Assembly: GCA_035943635.1 (NCBI GenBank)
Contig: DASZBX010000130.1
Coordinates: 1 to 46,192 of the forward strand
Source of the DNA: DASZBX01 sp035943635
GTDB taxonomy: Bacteria; Actinomycetota; Actinomycetes; Streptomycetales; Catenulisporaceae
Length of the DNA: 46,192 bases
Reading direction: 5' to 3'
In this document: piece after piece, positions 1 through 7,680 of the stretch
Numbering within the stretch: position 1 is the first letter of the stretch
Layout of the letters: each line of letters starts with the position of its first letter
Made by a program: the position numbers and the translations under genes
Notes under the pieces: generated by a model
What the model was told of the DNA's origin: nothing
What the model saw: the letters and a program-made list of their open reading frames with translations, nothing else
Database searches by the model: none

Positions 1-271
1 CGCCCACCCCCCGCCGAACCCGCCGCCACACCGGCAAAGTCCCCGCCACCACCAGAAAAGCCAACCCCCCGTCATGCCAAATCTTGTACCGCCCCGGATC
101 CGAACTCCCAACCCCACTCAGAATCAGAACAACCCCAGGAACCGCCACCACCACCCGAGCAACCCACATCCCCATCGCCCCACCCAAAACCCGCCGAACC
201 AAAGCCCACCCCAACCCACCCCGCCGCCGCACTGAACGCTCCGTGCGTCCCACCCCGCCAAACACCTTCAT
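1..271 (-). CDS. Hypothetical membrane protein, 3' end outside the window
   Basis: An open frame runs from an ATG at 269-271 leftward to the window edge without a stop, giving about 90 residues. The chosen ATG follows a purine-rich GGGTGGGGGC stretch that could serve as ribosome-binding site. The translated segment has a basic N-terminus, then a hydrophobic helix (around WVARVVVAVPGVVLIL, residues 35-50), a short polar loop (SSDPGRYKIWHDGG) and a second hydrophobic helix followed by arginines, so two membrane segments with positive-inside flanks are likely. The coding strand is extremely G-rich and uses many T-ending codons, unlike the genes to its right. It starts 84 bases after the stop of the SPFH gene on the same strand and may be the last gene of that operon. 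I do not recognise the family. Confidence 0.45.
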   Translation of the reverse strand, partial: MKVFGGVGRTERSVRRRGGLGWALVRRVLGGAMGMWVARVVVAVPGVVLILSGVGSSDPGRYKIWHDGGLAFLVVAGTLPVWRRVRRGVG

Positions 272-354
272 GCCCCCACCCAACAAACAGGGGGCGACCG
301 TCCCCGGCCGCCCCCAACCCACTCCGCCTACACAAGACCCACAAACCCGCAGAC

Positions 355-1446
355 CTACTCCTCATCATCCTCAGGAGTAAACAACACATCAGCCGGAGAC
401 AACCGCCGCGGCCCACTCAACGGATTACTAGGCCGACTACCAGCAGTAGGCCCAGCCGCCGGCGCACTGCTAGGCCGAGGCACCCCGCCCCCGCCACCGC
501 GCCCAGGCTCCGGCTCATCCTGCGGCAACGAACCACCAAACCCAGGCATCGAAGGAACATTGGGCCGCTGCGCCATACTCGCAAACGCCCCTCCGATCCC
601 CTCAACCGCCTTCCCCAACTCACTGGGCACAATCCACATCTTGTTAGAAGACCCATCAGCCAACTTGGGCAGCATCTGCAGATACTGGTAGCTCAGCAGC
701 TTCGAATCCGCATCGCCCTCGTGAATCGCAGTGAACACCTTCCGAATGGCCTGAGCCTCACCACCGGCCCGCAGCTCGGCCGCCTTGGCCTCACCCTCAG
801 CCTTCAGGATCATCGACTGCCGATCACCCTCGGCCCGCAGAATCTCAGCCTGCTTCACACCCTCGGCCTGCAGAACCGTGGCCCGCCGCTCACGCTCGGC
901 CCGGACCTGCTTCTCCATCGCCTCCGTGATGTCCCGGTTGGGCTGAATCGTCCGCAGCTCGACCCGCTTGACCTGGATCCCCCACCGCCCGGTGGCCGAG
1001 TCCAAGGTGTCCCGCAGCTCGTTGTTCACGTCGTCCCGGCTGGTCAGCGTCCGCTCCAGCTCCATCCCACCGACGATGTTCCGCAGCGTGGTCGACACCA
1101 GATACTCGATCGCCTGCACGTAGTTCTGGATCTCATACGTCACCCGAACCGGATCCGTCACCTGGTAGTACACGACCCAGTCGATGTACACCAGCAGGTT
1201 GTCCGCCGTGATGACCTCCTGCGGCGGGAACGGTGCGACCTGCTCACGCATGTCCACGCTGTTGCGTACCGTGTCCCCGATCGGCATCAGAAGCCTGAGG
1301 CCGGGTTGCAGGGTGCGGCTGTACCGCCCGAACCGTTCCACCACCACCTGGGTGGCCTGCGGAATGATCTGGATCGAGCGGGACAAGAACAACGTGACAA
1401 AGAGCACCACGATCAACAGCACCGCGATAACGGCGATGGTACCCAT
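355..1446 (-). CDS. SPFH/band 7 (stomatin-prohibitin) membrane protein
   Basis: A 363-residue protein that anchors in the cytoplasmic membrane and forms higher-order scaffolds. The family is linked to membrane microdomains and, next to NfeD, to membrane quality control. The N-terminal hydrophobic segment (residues 3-22) is followed by the band 7 fold, including VVERFGRYSRTLQPGL and MREQVAPFPPQEVITADN, and then an alpha-helical stretch with repeated QAEG/RAEG/KAEG units (about 190-230) typical of stomatins. The last 60 residues are Gly/Pro/Ser-rich and probably disordered. I chose the second ATG (1446), seven codons after an upstream ATG, because the protein then begins directly with the membrane helix. 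NfeD lies just upstream, the usual stomatin-NfeD pairing. The C-terminal tail is unlike the conserved core and family-typical proteins often end before it. Confidence 0.9.
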   Translation of the reverse strand: MGTIAVIAVLLIVVLFVTLFLSRSIQIIPQATQVVVERFGRYSRTLQPGLRLLMPIGDTVRNSVDMREQVAPFPPQEVITADNLLVYIDWVVYYQVTDPVRVTYEIQNYVQAIEYLVSTTLRNIVGGMELERTLTSRDDVNNELRDTLDSATGRWGIQVKRVELRTIQPNRDITEAMEKQVRAERERRATVLQAEGVKQAEILRAEGDRQSMILKAEGEAKAAELRAGGEAQAIRKVFTAIHEGDADSKLLSYQYLQMLPKLADGSSNKMWIVPSELGKAVEGIGGAFASMAQRPNVPSMPGFGGSLPQDEPEPGRGGGGGVPRPSSAPAAGPTAGSRPSNPLSGPRRLSPADVLFTPEDDEE

Positions 1447-1606
1447 CACGCAACCCCTCCCGGCCAAATCCCAGATACTGCCTGCACTGACTGTATTTTC
1501 ATGTCACAGCGCTCCGCGCCACAGTGTCGGTGATACCCGGCCCGGCGACGACTGAACACCGGATCGCAGTACTTACGATCCCACAATTGACGACCCGACA
1601 CGAGTG

Positions 1607-2023
1607 TTACATCACTATTGCCGTCGCGCCGTCGATCGCTGCGATGTCCACCGAGCTCCCGGGCTCGAACACCGCGTCCGGATCCAACGGCCGGGCCGAC
1701 CACACGTCCCCGCCGATCGACACCCGGCCACCGGCCGCGTCGATCCGGTGGGTCACGGTCGCCCGCTCCCCGACCAACGCCGCAGCCCCGGTCCGCAACC
1801 CGGGCCCGCGCTGCCCACGCATAATCAGAGGTCGAACGAACCCGATCAGCCCGATGCTCACGGCCACGAACGCGCCCAGCTGCGCGTACAACGGCGCCCC
1901 GACCGCGGCCAGGATCGCCCCGGCAGCCGCACCACCGGCCGTCATCGCGGCCCACAGCGTAGCGGTGGCCCCCTCGGCAACGAGCAGGAACACCACGACC
2001 ACAGTCCACCACACCCACCGCAT
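1607..2023 (-). CDS. NfeD-like membrane protein
   Basis: A 138-residue short NfeD-type protein. Residues 3-60 form two or three close-packed hydrophobic helices, and the C-terminal part (about 80-138, with GERATVTHRIDAAGGRVSIGGDVWSARP) matches the OB-fold NfeDC domain with its G-V-V-x-G-x-x-W-x-A-like pattern. NfeD proteins work with stomatin-like SPFH proteins, and here the partner gene lies 160 bases downstream on the same strand. The long ClpP-like protease domain found in some NfeD proteins is absent. The gene starts 10 bases after the stop of an upstream acetyltransferase gene, so the three may be cotranscribed. Confidence 0.85.
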   Translation of the reverse strand: MRWVWWTVVVVFLLVAEGATATLWAAMTAGGAAAGAILAAVGAPLYAQLGAFVAVSIGLIGFVRPLIMRGQRGPGLRTGAAALVGERATVTHRIDAAGGRVSIGGDVWSARPLDPDAVFEPGSSVDIAAIDGATAIVM

Positions 2024-2033
2024 GGTTCCCAGA

Positions 2034-2648
2034 CTACTGACCGAGACCGCCAGGCGGCAGGGCGCACGGACGCGGAATTCCCGAAACCGAGTCCCCGCCC
2101 CCGACGCCGCTCCCAGGCTGATAATCCATCAACAACACCGTCGAACTCTCCTCCAGGTTGTACGGAACCGCCCGCCCGGTGTCAACGAACCCATACCGCT
2201 GATAAAACGCGTAAGCCCGAGCGTTGTCCTCGTGCACCCCCAACGTGATCTGCGCCGACGGATGCTCGACCCCCGCCCACCCGACCACCGCGTCAAACAA
2301 CAGAACATTGACTCCCCGCGCCCGCCCCCGGTGCCCTGGATCCACGAACACTGAGAAAATCACCAGCCGCTCCCGCCCCGCCTGCCAGTAGTACGACAAC
2401 TCGTCCGCCAGAAACCCCCCAGCCATCCCGACCCACTCCCCACTGCCCTCCTGCGCCGCGACGAACAGCGCGGACCGGCTCTCCGTCGCCTCCCGCCGGG
2501 CCCGGTCCTGCCAGTACTCGTCCGGCAGGTGCAACGCATCGGCATACCGCATCCCGAACCCGATCGGGGTGTCGGCCAGAGCAGCCAGCCGCAGCGCCCG
2601 CAACCGCTCCCACTCGTCCTGCCCGACTCGCCGGATCGCATACGCCAT
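2034..2648 (-). CDS. GNAT-family N-acetyltransferase
   Basis: A 204-residue acetyl-CoA-dependent acetyltransferase of unknown substrate. The N-terminus MAYAIRRVGQDEWERLRALRLAAL and the segment VFVDPGHRGRARGVNVLL (acetyl-CoA binding, R/Q-x-x-G-x-G/A type) followed by LGVHEDNARAYAFYQRYGFVDTG are diagnostic of the GNAT fold. The last 25 residues are a Gly/Pro-rich extension past the domain. The start at 2648 is the ATG that opens the GNAT core; the frame remains open upstream but that part reads as noise opposite the next gene. The stop is 10 bases before the NfeD start, suggesting an operon, but a functional link is not evident. Confidence 0.85.
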   Translation of the reverse strand: MAYAIRRVGQDEWERLRALRLAALADTPIGFGMRYADALHLPDEYWQDRARREATESRSALFVAAQEGSGEWVGMAGGFLADELSYYWQAGRERLVIFSVFVDPGHRGRARGVNVLLFDAVVGWAGVEHPSAQITLGVHEDNARAYAFYQRYGFVDTGRAVPYNLEESSTVLLMDYQPGSGVGGGDSVSGIPRPCALPPGGLGQ

Positions 2649-2802
2649 GCTCACCAGCCTGCCAGAGCCCGCCCGACCAGAGCAATGCCGATAAATACCG
2701 ATAGACGTCAATACCCGCCAATCCAGTGACGCCGACCACCCCGGCCCCCGCCCGGCCCGCCACCGCACGCATTGCGCCCGCCCCCGGGATAGTCTGCCAA
2801 GT

Positions 2803-3717
2803 ATGCGGATCACGATCACAGGTTCGACCGGGCTGATCGGCCAGGCGCTGGCCGAGTCCCTGCTCGCAGACGGGCACGACGTGACCCGGCTGGTCCGGCG
2901 CGAGCCACGCGCCACCTCGGACGGCACCACCGAGGCCCGCTGGGACCCGACCGCCGGCACCGTCGACACCGCCGCCCTGGCCGGCTCGGACGCGGTCGTC
3001 CACCTGGCCGGAGCCGGCGTGGGCGACCATCGCTGGACCCCCGCGTACAAGCAGCAGATCCGCGACAGCCGGGTCCTGGGCACCAGAACCCTCGCCACCC
3101 ACCTGGCCGACCTGCCCGCCGACTCCCGCCCCGGCCTGTTCCTGTCCGGATCGGCGATCGGCTACTACGGCGCCACCGGCACCAACACGGTCGACGAAAC
3201 CGCCCCGGCCGGCACGGACTTCCTGGCCGAGGTCTGCGCCGCCTGGGAGGCCGCCGCCGCCCCGGCCCGCGAGGCCGGGATCCGCACCGCGCACTCCCGG
3301 ACGGGCGTCGTCCTCTCGCCCCGGGGCGGGGCCTTCGGCCGCATGCTCCCGCTCGCGAAGCTCGGCCTGGGCGGCCCGCTGGGCAGCGGCCGCCAGTACT
3401 GGAGCGTCATCTCCCTCGCCGACGCCGTCGCCGCTCTGCGCTACGTGATCGACACCCCGGCCCTGGACGGCCCGATCAACGTCACCCAGCCCCGACCCGT
3501 CACCAACCGCGAGGTCAGCAGCGCCCTCGGCAGGCTGCTGCACCGCCCGGCCTTCTTCATGGTGCCGAGCCCCGCGCTCCACCTGGTCCTCGGCGAGTTC
3601 GCCGGAAGCGTCCTGTACAGCCAGAAGGTCGTGCCGACCCGCCTGCTGGAGGCCGGCTACCCGTTCCGCCACCCCACCCTGGACGACACCCTGCGCGCCG
3701 CCCTCGGCAAGATCTGA
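2803..3717 (+). CDS. TIGR01777-family NAD(P)-dependent epimerase
   Basis: A 304-residue extended short-chain dehydrogenase/reductase of the TIGR01777 (YfcH/SulA-like) family. The start MRITITGSTGLIGQALAESL contains the Rossmann G-x-x-G-x-x-G motif. VVHLAGAGVGDHRWTPAYKQQIRDSRVLGT and SGSAIGYYG (with the active-site tyrosine) are family signatures, as is the RTGVVLSPRGGAFGRMLPLAKLGLGGPLGSGRQYWSVI block. The C-terminal DUF1731-like segment (from about 255, with VPSPALHLVLGEFAG and VVPTRLLEAGYPFRHP) is complete. The natural substrate of the family is unknown. No Shine-Dalgarno sequence precedes the ATG, so a short or leaderless mRNA is possible. It is transcribed divergently from the acetyltransferase and convergently with the next membrane gene. 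Confidence 0.92.
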   Translation: MRITITGSTGLIGQALAESLLADGHDVTRLVRREPRATSDGTTEARWDPTAGTVDTAALAGSDAVVHLAGAGVGDHRWTPAYKQQIRDSRVLGTRTLATHLADLPADSRPGLFLSGSAIGYYGATGTNTVDETAPAGTDFLAEVCAAWEAAAAPAREAGIRTAHSRTGVVLSPRGGAFGRMLPLAKLGLGGPLGSGRQYWSVISLADAVAALRYVIDTPALDGPINVTQPRPVTNREVSSALGRLLHRPAFFMVPSPALHLVLGEFAGSVLYSQKVVPTRLLEAGYPFRHPTLDDTLRAALGKI

Positions 3718-3780
3718 AGACCCCCAGCAGCTGAAGACCCCCAGTTCCGAAAACCCCCAGTTCCCAGGACCCTCAGTACT
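3716..3780. repeat. Four degenerate 16-bp tandem repeats between convergent genes
   Basis: Four head-to-tail units of 16-17 bp fill the gap between two convergent stop codons: 3716-3732, 3733-3748, 3749-3764 and 3765-3780. The two middle units differ at one base (GAAGACCCCCAGTTCC and GAAAACCCCCAGTTCC); the outer two are more diverged. The first overlaps the epimerase stop and the last overlaps the end of the membrane-protein gene. Confidence 0.8.
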
Positions 3781-4600
3781 GCCCGTCCCCGAAGAAGGTG
3801 GACGTCCGCGGATCCGGCAGCCGCCCCGGCAGATCCGGATCCGGGTCATAGCTGTACCGGGCGTTGCGCAAGGCCTCCAGCGCCGCGAGATTCAACGTCT
3901 CCCGCTCCCCGGGCGTCGCGGCCTCGGCCGCCGGACGCCGGCTGGCGAGGTCCACCATCGTGTCCTCCTCGCCGGTGTCCAGATCCCACTCCGGCAGCCG
4001 CCCGGCCGTGTACCCGATCAGCGCGGCCAGTCCCGGCAGCCACCCCACCGCGAGCCCGGCAAACGCCAAGCTGGCCGCGGCAACGGCCAACACCCCGCCA
4101 AGAGACAGCGACCCACCCGCCAACACGGCCAGCACCCCCGGCCCCTGCGGCGGCGTCACGTTCCCGCCCACCACATACTGCACCGCGCCGCCGGCCAACG
4201 CCGCGAGCGCCGCCGTGAACCCGGTCAGCGCCCACGTCGTCAGCAGCAGCGCAATCCCGCCACGACGCGCGAGCAGCCCGCCCGCCACGACCCGCAGCAG
4301 CAGGAACAACAGAATCGGCCAGCCCAGGTCCAGCGTCAGCGCGCCCGCGTACCACGCCGCGTGGTTCGGCACCTGCGCGGCGCCGTACCCGGCCGGGGTG
4401 GTCGACCACCGCAGCAGCATGAATGTGCGCACCAACGGCGCCACCCGGTCGAAGACCTGGTCGTGGTCGAGCCCGGCTATGGAGCGCGCGCTCCACGGAT
4501 TGCCCAGCCCGACGGTCAGCGCCAGCGCGGTCAGGCCGCCGGCCGCGGCCAGGCCCCAGCGGCGCCCGCGCTCGATCCCGGATTGTCGTGTACCCGCCAT
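3773..4600 (-). CDS. Multi-pass membrane protein of unknown function
   Basis: A 275-residue protein with an N-terminal membrane helix (about 15-33), an outside loop with VAPLVRTFMLLRWSTTPAGYG (about 50-70), and three further hydrophobic segments (about 88-107, 113-135 and 155-195). The last 75 residues are a polar, probably cytoplasmic tail (TGEEDTMVDLASRRPAAEAATPGERETLNLAALEALRNARYSYDPDPD and so on; described here only in part). I do not recognise the family. A second protein at 33985-34533 has a similar plan: N-terminal helix, loop, then a hydrophobic pair beginning after a short Trp-containing segment. The gene converges on the epimerase gene across a tandem-repeat spacer and lies downstream of the cold-shock gene, separated from it by a terminator hairpin. 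Confidence 0.75.
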   Translation of the reverse strand: MAGTRQSGIERGRRWGLAAAGGLTALALTVGLGNPWSARSIAGLDHDQVFDRVAPLVRTFMLLRWSTTPAGYGAAQVPNHAAWYAGALTLDLGWPILLFLLLRVVAGGLLARRGGIALLLTTWALTGFTAALAALAGGAVQYVVGGNVTPPQGPGVLAVLAGGSLSLGGVLAVAAASLAFAGLAVGWLPGLAALIGYTAGRLPEWDLDTGEEDTMVDLASRRPAAEAATPGERETLNLAALEALRNARYSYDPDPDLPGRLPDPRTSTFFGDGQY

Positions 4601-4671
4601 GGCTCGACAGCCTTACCCACTCACAGGTGCCGCGACAAGACCCTTTGGGCAAATATTTGCGCGCACGGAAA

Positions 4672-4696
4672 TGCCCCGGACCTCAGGTCCGGGGCA
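4672..4696 (-). terminator. Terminator hairpin after the cold-shock gene
   Basis: An 11-bp perfect stem (TGCCCCGGACC with its complement) closes a 3-base loop. On the minus strand it sits 30 bases past the cold-shock stop and is followed by TTTCC. Confidence 0.8.
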
Positions 4697-4725
4697 CTGG
4701 TGTTCCGTCTGCGCGTGAGCGCGGA

Positions 4726-4929
4726 TCAGATGGCGCGAATGTTCTCCGCCTGCGGGCCCTTCTGGCCCTGCGTGACGTCGAACTCGACCTTCTGGCCCTC
4801 GTGCAGCTCACGGTAGCCCTGCGCGGCGATGTTCGAGTAGTGGGCGAAGACGTCGGCGCCGCCGCCGTCCTGCTCGATGAAGCCGAAGCCCTTTTCCGAG
4901 TTGAACCACTTAACAATGCCAGTTGCCAT
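4726..4929 (-). CDS. CspA-family cold-shock protein
   Basis: A 67-residue single cold-shock domain that binds single-stranded RNA and DNA. Both RNP motifs are visible: KGFGFI (RNP1, residues 13-18) and DVFAHYSNI (RNP2, 27-35). MATGIVKWFNSEKGFGFI is the canonical actinobacterial start. An AAGGA ribosome-binding site lies just before the ATG at 4929, which excludes the upstream in-frame ATG. Length is normal for the family. No gene lies upstream on this strand for about 600 bases, so a long 5' leader, common in cold-shock genes, is possible. A GC-rich hairpin (arms CGCAC and GTGCG, about 4965-4977) lies in that leader. Confidence 0.97.
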   Translation of the reverse strand: MATGIVKWFNSEKGFGFIEQDGGGADVFAHYSNIAAQGYRELHEGQKVEFDVTQGQKGPQAENIRAI

Positions 4930-5524
4930 GCTTATTCCTTTACGGGGTCCAAATTCCGGAAACCGCACCGTGCGGAAACCGGAGTATCGAGCTGGTCACC
5001 CCGTCCCGGAAAAGACCAGAACAGCAACAACGCCCACGACTTGGAGGTCGCGGGCGAAATACACATTGGGTACCACAACTCCTACGCCTTCAATAGTACA
5101 CACTCCTGGCCGTCTGTGTTGAAGCCCGCGGCAAGAATCTTCCAGAACTTTCGCCGGTACGGGGCGCGAACGGGAGGGCAACCGCGCTGGCCGCGGTCCG
5201 CAAGCCGACTAAATAACGACGTTTGCGCACGTCAACTGCGACATCCGGCGCAGCCCGGCGGGGGGCGCGGCCGCGCTCCGGCGCGCTCCGGCGAACCGGA
5301 TCCGCTACGCCATCCCGGTGAGCCCCCGAATGCCCCGCGCACCCCCTCCCACCCGCCACGACGCAAGTCGATCACAGCGGCACAACGAGCCCGTAACGCC
5401 GCACAACCACTGCGGCGACTGCGAACCGTCCGGCCGGCCCGGCGACGGCCACGAACCACCCGGCCCGGCCCCTGGGCCGGCCGCCCGCCCGGGAATACCA
5501 TGGGAAGCACGTGGGTTCCATGTA
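4930..5524. other. Gene-free region, probably the cold-shock leader and promoter
   Basis: About 600 bases without a convincing gene. The part next to the cold-shock gene (4930-5215) is less GC-rich and contains minus-strand TACTAT-like hexamers near 5095, compatible with a long cold-shock leader and promoter. Short open frames here (for example on the minus strand at 5090-5359) have arginine-rich, low-information translations and were not accepted. No tRNA or clear riboswitch fold was recognised. Confidence 0.4.
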
Positions 5525-5538
5525 GTTGAATGTTCAAC
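5525..5538. promoter_or_regulatory. MarR-type palindrome upstream of pirin
   Basis: GTTGAA-TG-TTCAAC is a perfect palindrome (6-bp arms, 2-bp centre) 35 bases before the pirin ATG. TTGAA-N2-TTCAA cores are typical MarR-family operators (family knowledge). No MarR gene is present in the window. Confidence 0.6.
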
Positions 5539-5573
5539 CACACCACCGAGCACGCCGATCCGTGGAGGTAACC

Positions 5574-6569
5574 ATGCCTGCGATCACCGCCGACACCCTC
5601 ACCCTGCCGCGGCTGACCGAGCTGCCGCCGTCCGCCACCCGGTGGCGCCCGGTGGTCAAGCGGGTCACCGCGCACACCCAGCTGGAAGGCGAGGGCTTCC
5701 AGGTCCGCCGCCCGTTCCCGGGCACCGACCTGGCCCTGGCCGACCCCTTCCTCCTGCTCGACCACATGGGCGCGGTCGAGTACGCGCCCGGCGAGGCCAA
5801 GGGCACCCCGTGGCACCCGCACCGCGGGTTCGAGACCGTCACCTACCTGATCGACGGCGCGTTCGAGCACCAGGACACCTCCGGCGGCGGCGGCCTGATC
5901 CAGGACGGCGACACCCAGTGGATGACCGCCGGGGCCGGGATCCAGCACATCGAGCGGCCGCCGGACTCGCTGCTGGCCACCGGCGGGATGTTCCACGGCG
6001 TGCAGCTGTGGGTGAACCTGCCGGCCTCGGCCAAGTGGACCCCGCCGCGCTACCAGGACATCGGCCGCGGCGACGTGGCCCTGCTGGCCGGGCAGGACGG
6101 CGCCAGCCTGGTCCGGGTGATCGCGGGCGAACTCGACGGGCACAGCGGCCCGGGCGTCACCTACACCCCCATCACCTACCTGCACGCCACGGTCGCGCCC
6201 GGGGCCCGGCTGGACCTGCCGTGGCCGGCCGACTTCAACGCCATGGTCTACGTCCTGTCCGGCCGCGGCTCGGCCGGCACTGAGCAGACCTCCCTGGAGG
6301 AGGGCCAGCTGGCCGTGTTCGGCGAGGGGCAGGCGCTGACCCTGACCGCCGCGCCGAGCCAGCCGCAGGCCAGCGCGCGCGGCTGGGAGGTACTGGTGCT
6401 CGGCGGCGTGCCGATCCGCGAGCCGGTCGCCCGCTACGGCCCGTTCGTGATGAACACGAAGGAGGAGATCGCGCAGGCGTTCGACGACTTCCAGGCCGGC
6501 CGGATGGGCTCGATCCCGGCCACCCGGATCCCGCACCGCTCCAGCGCCGACGTCACGATCGGCGACTGA
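5574..6569 (+). CDS. Pirin family protein
   Basis: A 331-residue bicupin of the pirin family, a metal-binding protein; some members are quercetin dioxygenases and others are transcription co-factors. The N-terminal cupin carries the metal ligands in PWHPHRGFETVTYLIDGAFEHQD (HxH, then H and E further on) and IQHIERPPD. FHGVQLWVNLPASAKWTPPRYQDI is the characteristic linker into the C-terminal cupin, which ends with PIREPVARYGPFVMNTKEEIAQAFDDFQ. The ATG at 5574 follows a strong GGAGGT site; an in-frame ATG 16 codons upstream lies in the operator region and is unlikely. The gene stands alone behind a MarR-type palindrome and ends at a shared terminator hairpin. A second, shorter pirin-like gene lies 4.2 kb downstream. 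Confidence 0.93.
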   Translation: MPAITADTLTLPRLTELPPSATRWRPVVKRVTAHTQLEGEGFQVRRPFPGTDLALADPFLLLDHMGAVEYAPGEAKGTPWHPHRGFETVTYLIDGAFEHQDTSGGGGLIQDGDTQWMTAGAGIQHIERPPDSLLATGGMFHGVQLWVNLPASAKWTPPRYQDIGRGDVALLAGQDGASLVRVIAGELDGHSGPGVTYTPITYLHATVAPGARLDLPWPADFNAMVYVLSGRGSAGTEQTSLEEGQLAVFGEGQALTLTAAPSQPQASARGWEVLVLGGVPIREPVARYGPFVMNTKEEIAQAFDDFQAGRMGSIPATRIPHRSSADVTIGD

Positions 6570-6592
6570 CCCGCCCGACCCCGCTCTGCCCC

Positions 6593-6638
6593 GGCCCGCC
6601 GCCCGGCCCGATCATCCGATCGCGCCGGGCGGCGGGCC
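6593..6638. terminator. Bidirectional terminator hairpin
   Basis: A 15-bp perfect GC stem (arms 6593-6607 and 6624-6638) with a 16-base loop lies between the convergent pirin and GAF-ANTAR genes. It has no T-run on either side. Confidence 0.7.
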
Positions 6639-6655
6639 GCCGCGCATCCGTCCCC

Positions 6656-7633
6656 TCACCGCAGATACAGCCGATGCTCGACGACGTCCCCGGCCACCTC
6701 GTCGATCGACCGGCTGTCCGCGAAGGCCCGCGCCCTGAGCAGGTCCAGCGAATCGCCGGGCGCACACCCGGTCTGCGCACACACCACCCCCACGGCCTGA
6801 TGTACCAGACTCCGATGATCGGCCTGCGTGAAGAACGAGTACCGCGCCGCATTCCGATCGAGCCCCAGCGGTCCGGACTCCAAGAACACCAGCGCGGCCA
6901 GCGAGTCGGCCACGGCGCGCACCTGCTCCAGACTCCCCGCGCCCAACGGCCCGGACGACCGCTCCCGCGGCTCGAAGACCGTCAGCGCGCCGAGCCGGAC
7001 CCCGGTCACCTCCACCGGAACCGCAGCCAGCGACCTGATCCCGAGCCGCATCACAGCCGGACCGTAGGCAGGCCACTGCTCGCTCAACGCGTCCCCCGAA
7101 GCCAGCACCGGCCCCGGCGCGCTCAACGCCTCCCGCGCCGGGCCCTGCCCCAAGGTGAACTCGAGGTCCTGCGCGGCCTTCGCGCACGCGTCCGACGCGA
7201 CGACCAGCGTCTCCATCCGATCCGGCCCGAACAGGGTGACCGCCGCCGAATCCACCTCGGCCGTCTCTGCCACCGCGGCCATCAACGAAGGCAGCACCAG
7301 GTCCGACCCGACCCCCGGCCGCGCCTGCATCCCCGCCGCTGCGCCGGGCCCCGGCTCCCCGCCTTCGCCCGGCTCCCGCCCGGCCAGATCGATCCAGGCC
7401 CGCAGCCGACCGGCATACGCTCCGTGCATCCGCACCGCCGCCAGATGCCGACGCTCCGTCCGCCGATGCGTGGCCGCCATCTTCGAGTGCAGCTCCAGCA
7501 ACGGCCCCGGGCCCGCCGCGAGCTCTTCGTGCCGCTGCGCGTACTGCGCCGCCCGCACGGCCCGCTCGCTCTCCTGGTCCGCGCGGGCGAGCACGTCGTG
7601 CAGGGCCCGTTGCATCGCGGACAGGGGCACCAT
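6656..7633 (-). CDS. GAF and ANTAR domain regulator
   Basis: A 325-residue sensor and RNA-binding antitermination regulator. Residues 1-90 form a helical segment, followed by a GAF domain (about 110-255, with VTLFGPDRMETLVVASD, ALSAPGPVLASGDALSEQWPAYGPAVMRLGIRSLAAVPV; partial quotes). The C-terminal ANTAR domain (about 265-322) has HQAVGVVCAQTGCAPGDSLDLLRARAFADSRSIDEVAGDVV. ANTAR domains bind paired RNA hairpins to block termination (family knowledge). This is the third gene of the cheB-cheR operon, starting 46 bases after the cheR stop; a palindrome lies in that gap. The ATG at 7633 has no visible Shine-Dalgarno sequence, so the true start may lie a few codons further in, for example at MQRALHD. 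Confidence 0.88.
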   Translation of the reverse strand: MVPLSAMQRALHDVLARADQESERAVRAAQYAQRHEELAAGPGPLLELHSKMAATHRRTERRHLAAVRMHGAYAGRLRAWIDLAGREPGEGGEPGPGAAAGMQARPGVGSDLVLPSLMAAVAETAEVDSAAVTLFGPDRMETLVVASDACAKAAQDLEFTLGQGPAREALSAPGPVLASGDALSEQWPAYGPAVMRLGIRSLAAVPVEVTGVRLGALTVFEPRERSSGPLGAGSLEQVRAVADSLAALVFLESGPLGLDRNAARYSFFTQADHRSLVHQAVGVVCAQTGCAPGDSLDLLRARAFADSRSIDEVAGDVVEHRLYLR

Positions 7634-7662
7634 GAGGAAGAACCTAGCGGAAAACCGGCCTT

Positions 7663-7680
7663 AGAGCGCGCGCGCGCTCT
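7663..7680. repeat. 18-bp perfect GC palindrome between cheR and the ANTAR gene
   Basis: AGAGCGCGCGCGCGCTCT is a self-complementary palindrome whose first base overlaps the cheR stop codon. It could fold into an intercistronic hairpin on the operon mRNA. Confidence 0.75.
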
